Part shown: positions 11,662 through 24,010 of the stretch, piece after piece | Layout of the letters: the number at the start of each line of letters is the position of its first letter | Position numbering within the stretch: position 1 is the stretch's first letter | NCBI GenBank assembly: GCA_036365145.1 | Contig: JAEOAD010000004.1 | Span: 50,312,001 to 50,376,000 of the forward strand | Reading direction: 5' to 3' | DNA length: 64,000 bases | DNA from: Orientallactaga sibirica | Lineage: Eukaryota; Chordata; Mammalia; Rodentia; Dipodidae | The notes under the pieces: model-generated | Database searches by the model: none | What the model was told of the DNA's origin: nothing | The model's input: the letters and a program-made list of their open reading frames with translations, nothing else | Made by a program: the position numbers and the translations under genes

Positions 11662-12698
11662 GCAATTTAGAAATGGAATTAAATTGTCACCATTCATCTA
11701 AGTAATGTAAATGTAAACAATTTTATCACCATTCATTGCTTACTATTTCTAAGTGATGATCACTAATCATTAAAACAATATATATGATCATATACAACTC
11801 ATATGAATGTTATCTTATAAATGAAGAAAAGGCAAAATATAAATGGCAACTATATTAATGGTTAAAACTGCACTTTGTTGACTAGGTATCTATTCTGATT
11901 TAATACAAAATCAATTTTTAAAGTATTAAAATTAATTTTATTTACAAAAAATGGTGCTTATGTTTACTTAGATGAATGTATCCTGGCAAACTATTACTAG
12001 AGTATTCATTCAACATTAAAGTGAGTCTCAATGGTTTCTGGATAATGTTTTAATTCTTAAATAATACTTTAAACATGGCAGTGTCCATAATAAAGCAAAA
12101 CTGGACCTGGGCTTAGATTAGAAAAAGTACAGTTATAGTTTTATAATAGATAAACAAAATCAAATAATATGATTCTGTCCTCATATGTCAATGTAATCTA
12201 TTAGAAATTAATCAAGATTGCCTGCTAATTAGAATTAAATGAATATCACTTTATGTTAATGTTGTTTTGTTTTGCTATTTATAAAAATATTAGCTATTTA
12301 TAAAATTTATAAAAATGGGTAAAAAAATCACCATCTCAACTCTGTAGATCGACCTCATACTTCATGCACTAGGAAGTTTTGATTGAGCATGGTTCACATC
12401 TTGCTAAATACAAGTCCCAAATAAGTAGTCAATAAAGAAGTGACTATTATAATTATCTGCAGGAGGTAGAATGAATAGATCAATTTCCAAACTAATGCCC
12501 TATCTGAACAAAGAAGCATGGAGATTATATTAGAAGAACCCATATCTATTCACATAAGAAAATATTTTTGGATTGGGCTCATTCCTGAGCATGTAGGCTC
12601 AGTTAAGGTCATAATCAAAGAAGGCAAGAAAGCAGACATATATTTACCTATGCTTAGTTCAAGGTCATGCAGTGCATGTTCAAAAAGAGAATCAAAAA
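11662..12698. other. Unique AT-rich sequence, nothing recognised
   Basis: No gene, RNA gene or repeat family is recognised. The longest frame, 77 codons at 12518-12751, runs into a B1 element. Confidence 0.55.
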
Positions 12699-12850
12699 GC
12701 CAGGTATATTGGCACATACCTTTAACTCCAGCACTCAGGAAGATGAGGTAGGAGGATTACCATGAGTTTGAGGCCAGCCTGAGACTAAATAGTGAATTCC
12801 AGATCAGCCTGGGCTAGAGTGAGACCTTATCACAGAAGACCAAAAAAAGT
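12699..12850 (+). mobile_element. B1 SINE, plus strand, diverged
   Basis: GCCAGGTATATTGGCACATA begins the element. GAATTCCAGATCAGCCTGGG and GCTAGAGTGAGACC follow, then an A-rich end. CpGs have decayed. Confidence 0.85.
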
Positions 12851-13021
12851 AAAAATGGCATACAGGAACACCTTTGAGAAGATTCAGCTTGTGACAAGAA
12901 AATGGTGGACCTCCGTGAGGTTCACTAATGAGTGAATTTACTAGCACTTCATTTCTTAAGAATATGTATGTATAAATATAAGTGTGAGGCAGTTTATACT
13001 TTAAAAAGTGTTTGTGTGACA

Positions 13022-13165
13022 GGAAAAGAGGCTAGGATTCTATTACTTCCTAATTATCTTTATGGCCATAGGCAAGCCACTTTACCACTTTGACCTCCAG
13101 TCTCTTGATTTATGAAATATAGAAGGAATGTTTAGGTCATATACAAGGTCACTTCTATGTCTGAA
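13022..13165 (+). repeat. MIR SINE fragment
   Basis: The run of TTCTATTACTTCC, GGCAAGCCACTTTACCACTT, then 'tgacctccagtctcttgatttatgaaatat' in pieces follows the MIR core ('cttactagctgtgtgacc..gggcaagtcacttaacctct..'). It is an ancient mammalian element with heavy divergence. Confidence 0.6.
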
Positions 13166-13487
13166 TAGTTTACTCTTTCTGTATTTGACAGTTACTTTCA
13201 TAAATCAGATTATATATATATGGGATTGAGTCATAATAAAAATCAAATGGCAAAGACAAAGTTGAAGAAGTCTTCCAGATTCTTAATGGTGTAGTACAAA
13301 GGACATGATAAACATATTTTTCTATATTTATTTGTGTATCAGAAACATAAACATGTACTCTTTTATTGTACTATTCCTGAACATGACTCCTATGATTAAA
13401 TATATGACTTTTTTCCGCTTATCACAAATTGCCTGAGACTGTCCTATCATTTACTTCTTTATGTGCGCATACAAAGGCACATATGCA

Positions 13488-13772
13488 TGGTATTTTGCGG
13501 GGAGTGTTATATAAGCACGTATGTGTGGAGGCCAGTGGACAACCTTCTCAACTAATTTTCTTGAGACAGGTAAACTCACTGGTCTGGGACTTTCAATGAA
13601 GTTTAGACTGGCTGTCCAGCAATCCCCGGATCTGTCTCCTTCACCTATAACCTAGATGTCAAACCTAGCATGCCATCACACTTGGATTTTGGAAAATTTG
13701 CTATGTGTTCTGGGAATTGAATTTAGGCCCTCATGAAAGCACTTTATCAACCATGGTATATCCACAGTGCTT
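13488..13772 (-). mobile_element. B4 SINE (ID-B1 fusion), minus strand
   Basis: GGAGGCCAGTGGACAACCTT, then TTCTTGAGACAGG (B1 part), then 'gggaattgaatttaggccctcatg...gcactttatcaacc' (ID part) is the B4 order on the minus strand. It is old and diverged. Confidence 0.65.
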
Positions 13773-13835
13773 TTCTTTTAATCTTCTTTCTTTCTTTTTC
13801 TTCTCCATACTTCTTCTCCATCTCTTCCTCCACCT

Positions 13836-14104
13836 TTATCTATTTGAGATAGAGTTTCATTTAGCCAAAGCTGGCCTAAACCTTGCTATGTAGCAGAGTG
13901 TGGCCTTGAACCCCTGATCCTCTGTCACCATCCCCCACATTTCAGGAATACAAGCATGTGTCACTATATTCAGCACAAGAGAAATTAGTCTTTTTTGAGA
14001 TAGGACCTCACTTTGTAGTTCAAACTGGTCTGGAGCTAGATAACCTTTTGGCTCTGCCTGCCCTAGTGTGAGAATATAACAGGTGTATGCTATCATGCCC
14101 AGCT
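13836..14104 (-). mobile_element. Two old B1 SINEs in tandem, minus strand
   Basis: Two B1 bodies follow one another: one from about 13840 (TTTGAGATAGAGTTTCATTT) to 13976, the other from about 13988 (TTTTTTGAGATAGGACCTCA) to 14104 (ATCATGCCCAGCT). Both lack CpGs. They may be separate insertions at the same A-rich site. Confidence 0.75.
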
Positions 14105-15802
14105 GCTAAAATTCAATTCTGACAAATCCAGAATTTGTGAAAAGCCCACAGGTTAGGAGCTCAGTCCCATAAGACTCTCTTCTCTTTCCACTTCAGAAAC
14201 TAATGAACAATCCAGATTACCACCTGTGCTGACCCTCTTGCCCCTCTTCAACTTCAATCATCAGCTAGACTATCTCTTAAGAACTTGTGGAAACAATTTT
14301 CTTAGTAGATTTTCTGTTTACCTAAGAGCATAAAACTTAGAAATAGCTAGATAGAAGAAATGCATAAAGCAAAGTGTACGGACAAGAGGCATGGAAACTA
14401 CACTTCCTCCATAGTCATGCTACCTCACATGGCCTCCACAAGGCCTCAGTAGTCTAGGAGTCTTCTATGGAGTGTCCTTTTGGTTTTTGGTTTTCTAGCA
14501 TAGGTTTGGTTTCCTACTCATGAATGATTAAGTCATTGGCGGTTGGTCATGAACTCATATCTCAGCAACCCTTCCTAGAGGTCAGAGTGTTGGGTTGAGA
14601 CCTCAGCTTCTCTGGTTCTTTCCCTTAGTCCAAGCTCCTATTTGCATTGTGAGCCTGTCTAGGAACCTATATTCACCTTTATCTCATCCACGTGAAAAAT
14701 TTTACTTGTCTTTTTGAAATTTCTAAAGGTGGTGAGCAGTGAAAGCCAAGAAACAGAGATCATGCACTGTCTCAGACTGTGTTATACTGTGGCTAAGAGG
14801 GATAACAATGTGCCCAGCACTAGGAACAAAGATACATTCTCCCATGAATAAAAATGCACAGAATTCAAACTTACATAAATAAGTACAATGTTTAATTCTC
14901 AAAGTGCATCTTTTACTGATTCACCTATTTGGAACCTCGGATTTTCCAGCAATATTAGAAGACACAGCTGAAGAGTACCCCACCAAACTCCCAAGCTAGC
15001 CTATGTTAGACACTATGGCTCCTACATCCAGTGGGACAGAGTAGATAATGCCTGACAAAATGGATGGCTTGGCCTTCTTTGTGCTGCAAATGGGTGATTG
15101 TTGAGAGCTGGTAGGTACATGCCTTCCACCTTCTTCACCCTGTCAGTTGTGGTACAATTCCCTCTCTGTGACTCTCAGGATAAGCATTTCCAAATGCTTG
15201 TTTGCATTTCTACAATGCAACTTTTAAGATGACAAATATTGTATATGCTTGTTCTGTGTATTTCTGTGTGTAATTTTCAGTCTGTTAAGATGAAACCATC
15301 ATTGGTCATTTCCAGCAAAGTAAAGCGAGTATTCAAAACCACTGCATGTTAGCAACAGCAAAGAATATACGTGAGCAATAATACACAAAATAGTGTGATA
15401 TTTTAACTAATATGTAAAATAATTTCCACATGGTATTTACATAGAACGAAATGTTATAATTTTGTTTATTCTAGCATATGTTTTCCTTTTGTAGTTAATT
15501 GGATTATTATTCTAATAATTGGGACAAGTAAAGGAGGAAAATACAGGAAATGGACCCAGTGTCAGGTAGCACTAGTGGCTTTATTATCTATCTATTATCT
15601 GTCTATATCATCTATTTATCTGTCTGTCTGTCAATAGATCTCTTTATCTGCTTACCTACCATATCCACATACTTACCTATCTTTTTCTCTAAAGAAACCT
15701 CACCAGTTAGGGTGTATAGTTAACTAAAATAGTTGGTCATGTGATAAATAACATGCAATCATATCCTAAATCATATCCTAAATTTAAGGAAAAATAAAAG
15801 GT
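14105..15802. other. Unique sequence with a tetranucleotide tract
   Basis: No gene is recognised. At about 15584-15635 there is an imperfect (TATC)n/(TCTG)n tract. The sequence from 14100 to 15300 is a little less AT-rich than its surroundings but shows no sustained frame or splice-bounded exon that I can support. Confidence 0.55.
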
Positions 15803-15969
15803 ATGAGTGATTTTTGTTGTTGTTGTTTTGAGGTAGGGTCCCACTCTAGCCCGGGCTACCTGGAATTCACAGGATGGCCTCGAACTCACAGTGATCCTCC
15901 TACCTCTGCCTCCCGAGTGCTGGGATTAAAGGCGTGCGCCACCACGCCCTGCTCTAATGAGTGATTTTT
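15803..15969 (-). mobile_element. B1 SINE with perfect 13-bp target-site duplication
   Basis: The body spans about 15816-15956. ATGAGTGATTTTT is repeated exactly at 15803-15815 and 15957-15969. CpG-rich GGCGTGCGCCACCACGCC is intact. Compared with the other copies, a block of about 15 bp ('tatgtagtctcaggg' region) is missing between GAATTCAC and AGGATGGCC. Young insertion. Confidence 0.93.
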
Positions 15970-16539
15970 GAATAGTATATGGCATTTACAAAATGTCTGT
16001 TTTAGGGTATTTCTGTTTCTTTGATTTTGTCTTTAAAGTTTTCAAAATATACTTTAAAATTAATAGCTTATATTTTGTGAGATGTATTGACTTTCAGTTA
16101 ATTGAATGATCTTTCAACAAACAATATAAAAGTTTTATGTTCATTTTAGCATCAAGCTTTCACAGGTGCTTAGAATGTTAAAATAACTTAGTCTTACCTT
16201 TTGCAATCAATCACAATTTTGAATAATATTCAGAAAATTAACTTAGGAACTTAGAGTGCTGAGATGTGAACATATAGTGTCTGAAACATACAGTCTCAAG
16301 AAATAAGAATCTGATTAAATAAAACATATTTCTAAATAATTAATATATAGATGCATATATGTATTATACCATATAACTAAACACTAGATTTAATAAAAGC
16401 AACATTTTTGCCACATTTGCTTCAGATGTATTTTTGACATTTTTACAGTTTTTTATGGTTTCAATAAGTGTCACCCACAGGTCTATATGTAAGGTTGCTC
16501 AATCAGCCTGTGGTAATATTGATTAGGTGGTAAAATCTT

Positions 16540-16702
16540 TTTGTTTTGATTTGTATTTGTTTCTATGAGCTAGAGTCTTACTCTAGCCCAGGCTGACCTG
16601 GAATTCACTATGTAGTCTCACGCTGACCTTGATTCCACAACCATCCTCCTACCTCTGTCTCCTGATTACAGAGATGAAAGGCATATGCTACCACACCCAG
16701 CA
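16540..16702 (-). mobile_element. B1 SINE, minus strand, diverged
   Basis: GCTAGAGTCTTACTCTAGCC, GACCTGGAATTCACTATGTA and CTACCACACCCAGCA mark the element. CpGs are lost, so it is an older copy. Confidence 0.85.
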
Positions 16703-19105
16703 AGTAGTGGAAACTTTAAGAGATGGATCTCTAGGACCATGCAGGTAAATAGTATTTTGGAGCTCCAGCCCTTACTCTCTGTCCCTTTCCTTTCTCAGGT
16801 TAAGTTACCATAGATGAAACTATCAGATGTAATAGTCAACATAAACCTTCCTTTTTAAAAGTTTATTATCTTGTTTATTTTATTATAATAACTGAAAGCT
16901 GCATAAAATAGCAGATTAAATCCATAGGAAAAAAAGAGAAGATAGAACATGAACCCTCATCTATTTCCCAACTAGTTTCCCCTATTATGAACATTATACA
17001 TTAGTTTCTTGTATTTATTATAGTTGATAGATCAATATTGATACATTTAGTAAATTTTACTCTAAATGATTTCCATAGTTCTTACTTAATGTCCTTTATC
17101 TTTTCGGGAGCACAGACAATATATAACATTGGTTCTTATATCTTCTTGCTGCCTTTTGTCTTTCTATAATACTGTTTACTATTTTTCCTTATACTTATGA
17201 CCTTGAAACTTTTACATTATATTAGTCAGATATGTGGACATGTGTCTCCTGTTGGACTTTTAATAATGTTTTTATCAAGCAAGACTGGAGCCATGGTGCT
17301 TTCCTAGGGTGCTATTCTGTCTCTGCCTCCCTAGCACTGGGATTACACATAACACCTTTTTTTTTTTTTTTTTTTTTTTGGCAAGGATGCTGGTGATGTG
17401 GAAGTCTTAAATCTTAAATCTTAAATCAAGTCTTAAATCTTACATCAAGCACTTTATCCTCACAGAAATTTCCTACCCTGGAGCCCAGTGAGTTTATTGA
17501 GGTTATGTACAGAGCACAGATTAGGAGTTACTAAGGGAAGCACAGATGACATCAGCATGCAGCTTCATCACCGAAAGACCCACTGCAGTGTGGGTGGAAA
17601 CCAATGAAAGCTATATCCATGTAATTCAGCTGATTGGAGATTCCCCTCTCTAGGAGTTATTCCTGCTCATTTAAATTTGCAGAGGCATTTTGAACTTTGT
17701 TAATATTAGAGCTTTATCAGTTATTTCTCAAGCCTTAATAGAGCGTCTCTCTAGAAGAGATTGTTAAACTTTGGAGGACAAAGCTGCACAGTGTATGGTA
17801 TTAGAACCTAATGCTGTATCTTCAATATAAAATTAAGATTTAGTTCCAACAGGAGAAGTATATAATTAAGAGAAAATAGCAATGGTTAGGGTTAATATAA
17901 GTTAAAAGGAATGGCCAACAGTGGTTGTGGTAAGATATATGTTCACAAATATACTGAAGAATGCAGTAAGTTGGTTGGTAACAAAATCTAGATATTTAAG
18001 CAGAAATTAAATAAATTGATGAAATATCAACATAAAGAGAACTTGAGGAGAAATCTGAGTTTTCAATAATAAACCTTGGGTGACTAAAATAACAACTACC
18101 TCTTATCTAAACAATATTCATCTATTTCTTGCAAATACTTACCTATCACCAAGAATAGCTAGCCTGATTATTTTAAAGTGGTGTAGAAGCCTTATTACTT
18201 AGCTGGAATATCAGAGAGATGAATATAAATATTATAATATTTTTAATTTATATGTAGGTTTTGTTTTGGGAATTATTTTTAAAATTAAATAAGGAAATAT
18301 AATGTTGTTTATTGGCTCTTGCTAAGAATAAGAAGCAAACAAGTAATGTGGCTCTCTTATTTCTATATCCATTTTCCATTTACTATAGTGTCATATTATT
18401 GAATATCAGTAGAATGGGATACACTGGACAAATATTCAGGAGATAAAATTTGTAAGTCTTGGTGGCAGATTTGGTATAGTATATGTGGCAGAGGATGGAG
18501 TAAAAGATCCCTCCAATATTTGTTTCTTGTCTGTGTATATAAGTAATGACACTGCTATGAATTAATACAGCAAATAAAGAAGGAAAAATAACTTTCTCAT
18601 GAAAAATGATGAGTCATTGAAATGAGATATAATGAGTTTTTATTTCTCATAAGAGACCAGGCAAAAATAGATCTAGAGTAGGTGTCTAGTTTCATGTAAA
18701 TCCATAGGTAGAGAGCTGATGAAAGGTAAAATTTGGAGAGCTATGGCCCTTCATATTTAATAATATCTAATAAAAGATTACACACAGAATCCAATCAATA
18801 TATTCCATGAATATTATTAGTACACAATTGATTGGAGCAGTATTGACACCAGGAGCGAAAGTATAGAAATGTCCAGCACTGCTGCTTTCTCATCCACATG
18901 AGGTCAAGACTAATGCATATCTGAGAAATAATGATTGGGTTGAGCTGGTAATTACTCATTTCTTTTCCTAAAAGTTTTGGTTATCCTACTGGTGATGCTT
19001 TGACCATATCAACTACAAAGCCATTCAACAATTGTTTGAGAACTAGTATAAGCTGTAGAAGAGACCATGAAGGTAAAAAACATGCACTCACACAAATGTA
19101 CATAT
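16703..19105. other. Unique AT-rich sequence with small repeat remnants
   Basis: No gene is seen. Near 17312-17357, TCTGCCTCCCTAGCACTGGG followed by a run of about 23 T (to 17380) looks like a minus-strand B1 remnant beside another T tail. A short heptamer-type tandem follows at 17402-17450. Confidence 0.55.
17402..17450. repeat. Short tandem repeat of TTAAATC units
   Basis: AAGTCTTAAATCTTAAATC is followed by TTAAATCAAG and then AAGTCTTAAATCTTACATC, so a 7-bp unit is nested in a longer repeat of about 25 bp. It is likely a replication-slippage product. Confidence 0.75.
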
Positions 19106-19107
19106 GT

Positions 19108-19162
19108 GGAGAGATGGCTCAGCAGTTTAAAGGCACTTGCTTACAAGGACACACATAAATCA
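19108..19162 (+). mobile_element. Tiny Dip/B2-type SINE head fragment
   Basis: GGAGAGATGGCTCAGCAG and GGCACTTGCTTACAAGGA match the first 50 or so bases of the tRNA-derived head. The rest is missing. Confidence 0.5.
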
Positions 19163-20379
19163 TGAGAGTGAAGGAGGAGGCTCCTTTGAAAGATATAAGT
19201 AGATTTAACAAACATTTCCATATTAGCATATAGTGAAATGAGAACTTGTTACAATTTGTAATAATCAAAAAACATTCTTCATTTAAACTTACCTACATAC
19301 TTATTCTCCTAAAGCAATCAATCATTGTGAATTGCAAGGGTAGTGTTACTACAGAGGGTTTCACAGAGGGTTTATGCTTCTTTTTATAAATTGAAATATG
19401 TTAGGTTGTATGTACAACAGATGCAAGACGTGTAGCTTTGACAGAGACATATTTGAATATCTTCCATTTCTATAGACACAAGTGCCTGACAGCTTATTCC
19501 CAACTCTTTGGAAACAATCAGAGGAATGTGAGAAAAATAAAACTACTGAAGTGAAAAAAAAGTATGAGAATTACACAATTACACAGAGCTGCCAACCAGC
19601 TTTAAATTTTCAGTTTAGCAAACAACTTGATTATTGACTAAGGCTAGAAGAAATGAAAAACACATTTGAAGACTCACACTGGGAAGATAAACATGTTACC
19701 CATCTGCCAACCAAAATGTACTTTATTATGAATAGTGAGTCATCTCTAGAGTGAAAGTTGGGTTTATGCAGAGTCATATAATTCGCATGCAAATGCTTAA
19801 TAAAAGGAAATATACTTGAGGAAAAAGGAAAAATCTTAGTTTAGAAGGCTACTACTTTAATTTCACATTGGAAGAAATTTATTTTTAGAGAAACCAGATA
19901 ATTTAAAACAAAAAGTCTTTAATAATATTAACTGTGAAAAAATGGATTATTAAAGATACACCCATAGGTGTGTTTTACCTCCCTATGATCATAGTATATA
20001 TTACAACCTCTCCTAATAACTGAGTAAAGTAAGTATTATTGTTGTTCTTTCAAGCTGTTATGAAGCATAGAACTGAAAGAAAAGAAATTCTGCCAACAGC
20101 CATGGAGAATTCTAAAGAAGGTTCTTTCCCATGTAAGTTGCTAGACAAAACTGAGCTCAGGCAGCTTTTTATTTTCAACACTGCAGGAAATTCCACAGAT
20201 CCAGGTCTGAGTTCTTGGCCCATTAGAACTAAATATTTATTTCTTATCCTGATAATTTGATGGTAATTTTATGTAGCAAGGATGATTAATAAGTTATTTA
20301 TTCATTTGCTTACTTAATCTAGATATTTGTAGTTATTATTTGGTGTACAGTACCAAAACAAAGTTGTCAGCCTAATGGG
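19163..20379. other. Unique sequence, no gene supported
   Basis: A 73-codon frame at 20039-20260 starts with a weak-context ATG, has no recognisable domain and overlaps no other evidence. A T- and GTT-rich stretch at 20028-20048 may be decayed MIR, which I cannot confirm. Confidence 0.5.
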
Positions 20380-20843
20380 TCAGACACTACATTTTTCTCT
20401 TCCTTCCTTCCTTCCTTCCTCCCTTCCTTCCTTTCTTTCATTTTTTTTTTTTTTTTGAGGTAGGGTCTCACTCTAGCCCAGGTTGACCTGGAATTCACTA
20501 TGTAGTCTCAGGGTTGCCTCAAACTTATAGCAATCCTTCTACCTCTGCCTCCCAAATGCTAGGATTAAAGGCATGTGACACCACACCAGGTTTTTACTAG
20601 TCATTTTTATTTTGTATTTATTTATTTGACGGGGGGAGAGAGAGAAATACAGAAACAGGCAGGTAGAGAAAGAGAATGGATGCACCAGGGCCTCCAGCCA
20701 CTGCAAAAGAACTCCAGATGCATGTGCCCCCTTGTGCATCTGGCTTACGTGGGTCCTGGAGAATCAAGCCTTGAACCAGGGTCCTTAGGCTTCACAGGCA
20801 CACATTTAACTGTGAAGCCATCTCTCCAGCCCTCAGACACTAT
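20380..20843 (-). mobile_element. Compound insertion: Dip SINE with B1 nested in its tail
   Basis: TCAGACACTA is repeated at 20380-20389 and 20833-20842, framing (CTTCC)n at 20397-20440, a minus-strand B1 (about 20441-20590) and a minus-strand short-subtype Dip (about 20600-20832). The outer duplication fits the Dip. The B1 probably landed in the Dip's T-rich tail afterwards. Confidence 0.8.
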
Positions 20844-20960
20844 ATTATGAAGCAATTTTGAAGAAAAAGGGATCCTGCTAAAGTTTCAGATGGCTATCTG
20901 GAAGAAACATATCTAATGTGAAACTGGAAATATGAATATAAATATTATACATAAAAAGAG

Positions 20961-21129
20961 GGCTGGAGAAATGGCTTAGTGGTTAACGGTGTTTGCCTGC
21001 GAAGCCAAACAATCCCGGTTTGATTCTCCAGGACCCACATAAGCCAGATGCACAAGGGGGCACACATGTCTGGAGTTCACTTGCAGTGGCTGGAGACCCT
21101 GGAACTCCCATTCTCTCTGTGTCTCTCTT

Positions 21130-21164
<35 letters not shown>

Positions 21165-21200
21165 TTGCAAATAAATAAACATTAAAAATATGTTAAAAAA
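20961..21200 (+). mobile_element. Dip SINE, short subtype, plus strand
   Basis: GGGCTGGAGAAATGGCTTAG starts the element. GCCAGATGCACAAGGGGGCA marks the short subtype, followed by a pure (CT)n tract at about 21123-21163 and a GCAAATAAATAAAC tail. Confidence 0.9.
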
Positions 21201-21202
21201 AG

Positions 21203-21320
21203 AATGTAGTAGCTAGGTATGTAGCACAGTGGCAGAGCACTTGTCTAACATGTAAAAAGCCTAATTTCAATTTCCAGCCCTGAATAAACACTATATATAT
21301 ATGTGTGTGTGTGTGCCTAA
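21203..21320 (+). mobile_element. ID SINE plus TA/TG tail
   Basis: GCTAGGTATGTAGCACAGTG, GGCAGAGCACTTGTCTAACA and CAATTTCCAGCCCTGAATAA match the ID element. The (TATATG/TGTGTG) tract at 21294-21316 follows its tail. Confidence 0.7.
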
Positions 21321-21330
21321 GAGATATTTT

Positions 21331-21479
21331 GTGGCTAGGGAGATGGGTCAGCTGGTAAGATTGCTTCTCATACAAGCATGGCAGTACACTGTTGAAATCG
21401 TAGCACTTGGGAGGCAGAGGCAGGAGGATGTTGAGTATTGGATGGTCTGAGTTACGTAGAAAAATTGTCTCAAAAATAA
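21331..21479 (+). mobile_element. B4-type (ID-B1 fusion) SINE, plus strand
   Basis: GGCTAGGGAGATGGGTCAGC (tRNA-derived head) runs into GTAGCACTTGGGAGGCAGAG and GTCTCAAAAATAAAG (B1 part), the layout of a B4 SINE. It is followed by a purine tract. Confidence 0.65.
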
Positions 21480-21635
21480 AGAAGAAAAGAAGGAAGAAGG
21501 AAGAAGGAAGGAATGAAGGAAGGAAGAAGGAAGGAAGAAGAAAGGAGGGAGGGAAGGTGGGAAGGAGGGAGGGAAGGGGAAGGAATGAAGGAAGGAGAAA
21601 AAAGGAAACAAGCAAAGAAAGAAAGAAAAAAGAGA
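21478..21635. repeat. (GAAGG)n-type purine tract
   Basis: More than 150 bases are almost pure purine on the plus strand, built from GAAGG/GAAG/GGGA units, and grew from the B4 tail. Such homopurine runs can form triplex (H-DNA). The Lys/Arg/Glu-rich and Ser/Pro/Phe-rich frames on the two strands are artefacts of this repeat. Confidence 0.9.
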
Positions 21636-21734
21636 GTCAAGGTTGTTACTCTTTAGTTACACTTTTATCCACAGTGTGGCTTCCAGAAGAAGCAGATTCT
21701 GGGGTGGAAATTAATATTCAGTGAGGGAGTACAG

Positions 21735-21865
21735 GGCTAGGAAGATGTCTCAGAGATTAAGGACACTTCCCCAGCCATCCACTTCAAGTTTGATGGGCAT
21801 TCATTTGCATTCATACACACTCATACACAAATGCAAATAAACACATATTAAAAGAAAAGAAAAAA
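21735..21865 (+). mobile_element. Diverged tRNA-headed SINE (B4/B2-like)
   Basis: GCTAGGAAGATGTCTCAGAG and GATTAAGGACACTTCCCCAG look like a decayed tRNA-derived head. The tail TCATACACAAATGCAAATAA ends A-rich. I cannot assign the subfamily. Confidence 0.5.
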
Positions 21866-22358
21866 TACATGCAAGGAATTCATTGGGAAGCTTATTGGAA
21901 TCAACAGCTGTGGCAATGTGAACCCACTACAGGTTGGGCTGTGATGTGATAACAGTGTCCTCAGCAGGTGCCACAGGGAGCTTTGGAGTGGGATGGGTCT
22001 GAAGAGTTGTCCTAAGTTGGAGCAATGAGTTCAGATAATTATATCCCCTTCTAAAATAAGGGGGCCAGTTGTTAAGTAAGGCAAATCATTTTTACCAAGG
22101 GCATTCATTCATGGGACTGCAGAATTCTGCCAACAGTCACCTAGCAATATTCCTAGCAGCTGGGGGGATAAATCCTTTTATCCCAAAGATGGGGTCATAT
22201 CAATAGCACAGCAGAGTAGCCTCTTCCAAAGCTGAAGGCAGTTAATAGTTGTTGGGGGAGGGGACATCATTGTATTCTGTGGTGTTGACTCTGGCAACTG
22301 GTTTCAGTGCATGTGTGGGGGAGGCATAAGAGAGTAATGGGGATGTATATGATCAAAA

Positions 22359-22379
22359 CTATATATATATACATATATA

Positions 22380-22419
<40 letters not shown>

Positions 22420-22452
22420 TATATATGATGTGTGTGTTTGTGTGTGTGTGAA
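22359..22452. repeat. (AT)n followed by (GT)n
   Basis: Two alternating AT blocks (about 22359-22386 and 22387-22425) lead into a GT-rich tract to 22452. This dinucleotide array can extrude cruciforms or form Z-DNA. Confidence 0.9.
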
Positions 22453-23750
22453 ATTGTCAAAGAACAAATATTTTTGAGCTCTTAAAATGTTAAATGTTTT
22501 AACAAAACAAAACAACAACAATAAAATTTATACCAATAATCCTACAAGTTATTGTCCTGTTGGGAAAATAGATATATAGGGTTTTTTTTACTTTTTATCT
22601 CACTTTTAAGGCTCCTGGCTTTATTCCTAAATTAGCACATTTGCCCTCAATCTCTGTCAGGAAAGGGCATTTACTAGTCATTGTTGCCCTTATTTCATTA
22701 TCTCATGTTCCCTTAGCCAATTTTTAAATTTTTATGCTCTTTCATACTCTTAGACCATTTGTTAGACCCGCCTACCATGAGATGTATCTGAATTGAACAT
22801 TGGAAAGGGGTTCTTTTCAAAGCCAACTCTCTGCTGAATTTCAGCCTGATGTCTGTCATGGAAAGGTACTGTAAAAGTGAAAGTTACACAGGTTCAAAGT
22901 GTGGACAATATCGTTCACAGGACCCTAATGTGTGTGTTGCCTCTGCTTCAGGTCTCTGAACATCAGAACTGGGGACAGTGCACTTGGATGTAGCCAAATT
23001 CACTACTGTCCATAAGTACTTGGCAACTGCTTGAAACACACAGAACAGAGAGCCACTAAGCTACAGCTCTTTCCTTGACTTCAGCTTCTCCAAGTTGTTC
23101 GTCCTTTCTGAGTTTCTTTGTTTGCTTCATATCCACAAACACAAAATTTATTAGGGAATCCCTGAAGACAGTTTTCTTCCTTATTTGAACATTGACCACC
23201 ATGACTCTGAAAAAGAGCTTTTGCAATAACTAACAGACACTGGAAACAGTGTCTTCTGAATGTCGGATCAAAATTCCCGAAAATTCCCAGCAGGTCGACA
23301 CCTACTCTACACCATAAAGCATACTAAATAAAAGCAATCTGCTACTGAGTTATATCGTGAAGACAAGGAATAACTTCTAAGAAAATAATGGTAGCATTTC
23401 TGACCCTAACACCAAATAAGGATCCCCTAAATTGGCTCACAGAAGTAGAAGGATCATACGATTGATATAGGATGGTAAAATATATTTATGAATCATGAAA
23501 CTGTCATTATTATAATGAGCTCTTATACATTTTAACACAGATTTTGATCATGAAATAACAAAATAAATTACACATCAAGTCATACTACGATACCCTCATC
23601 ACTATCATTGTAACATTGCCATACCACATGGGATGGTCTCATAGACCAATTACTAGAAATGTAACTTATCTAATCATTGTAACAAAACTAAGATACAGAT
23701 AGCTATTGAGATGTTTACATATGTATATATACATATATATATAGCACATT
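22453..23750. other. Unassigned sequence, slightly less AT-rich in the middle
   Basis: At 22840-23340 the composition is more balanced and includes ACTGTCCATAAGTACTTGGC and TTCCCGAAAATTCCCAG. I recognise no gene or repeat family. It could be an old DNA transposon, LTR remnant or conserved non-coding DNA. Confidence 0.5.
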
Positions 23751-23852
23751 TATATGATTAAGTCATTCAATATTATAACAAAAATCATCTTCTACTGTAT
23801 GAATTGGAAAGAAAGGAAAGAATCTAGTAGCCTCAGTTATAGTGTAAGATAT

Positions 23853-23998
23853 GTGCATGCACCTAGAGTTTGTTTGCAGCAGGTAGAGGTCCCAGTGCAC
23901 CCATGTTTTTCTTTCTCTCCCTCTCTCTCTCTCTCTCTCTCTCCATCTCTCCCCCTTCTTTCTCCCTCTAAAGTAAATTTAAATAAAATATTTTTTTT
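23853..23998 (+). mobile_element. Dip SINE, 5'-truncated
   Basis: The element starts inside the body (CACCTAGAGTTTGTTTGCAG) and continues through (CT)n at about 23911-23960 to a TAAATTTAAATAAAATA tail. The tRNA head is missing. Confidence 0.75.
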
Positions 23999-24010
23999 AA
24001 ATATTCTTTA

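Noticed and set aside
21193..21724. Frames of 140, 105 and 87 codons on both strands
   Set aside because: All are generated by the homopurine tract and neighbouring SINEs.
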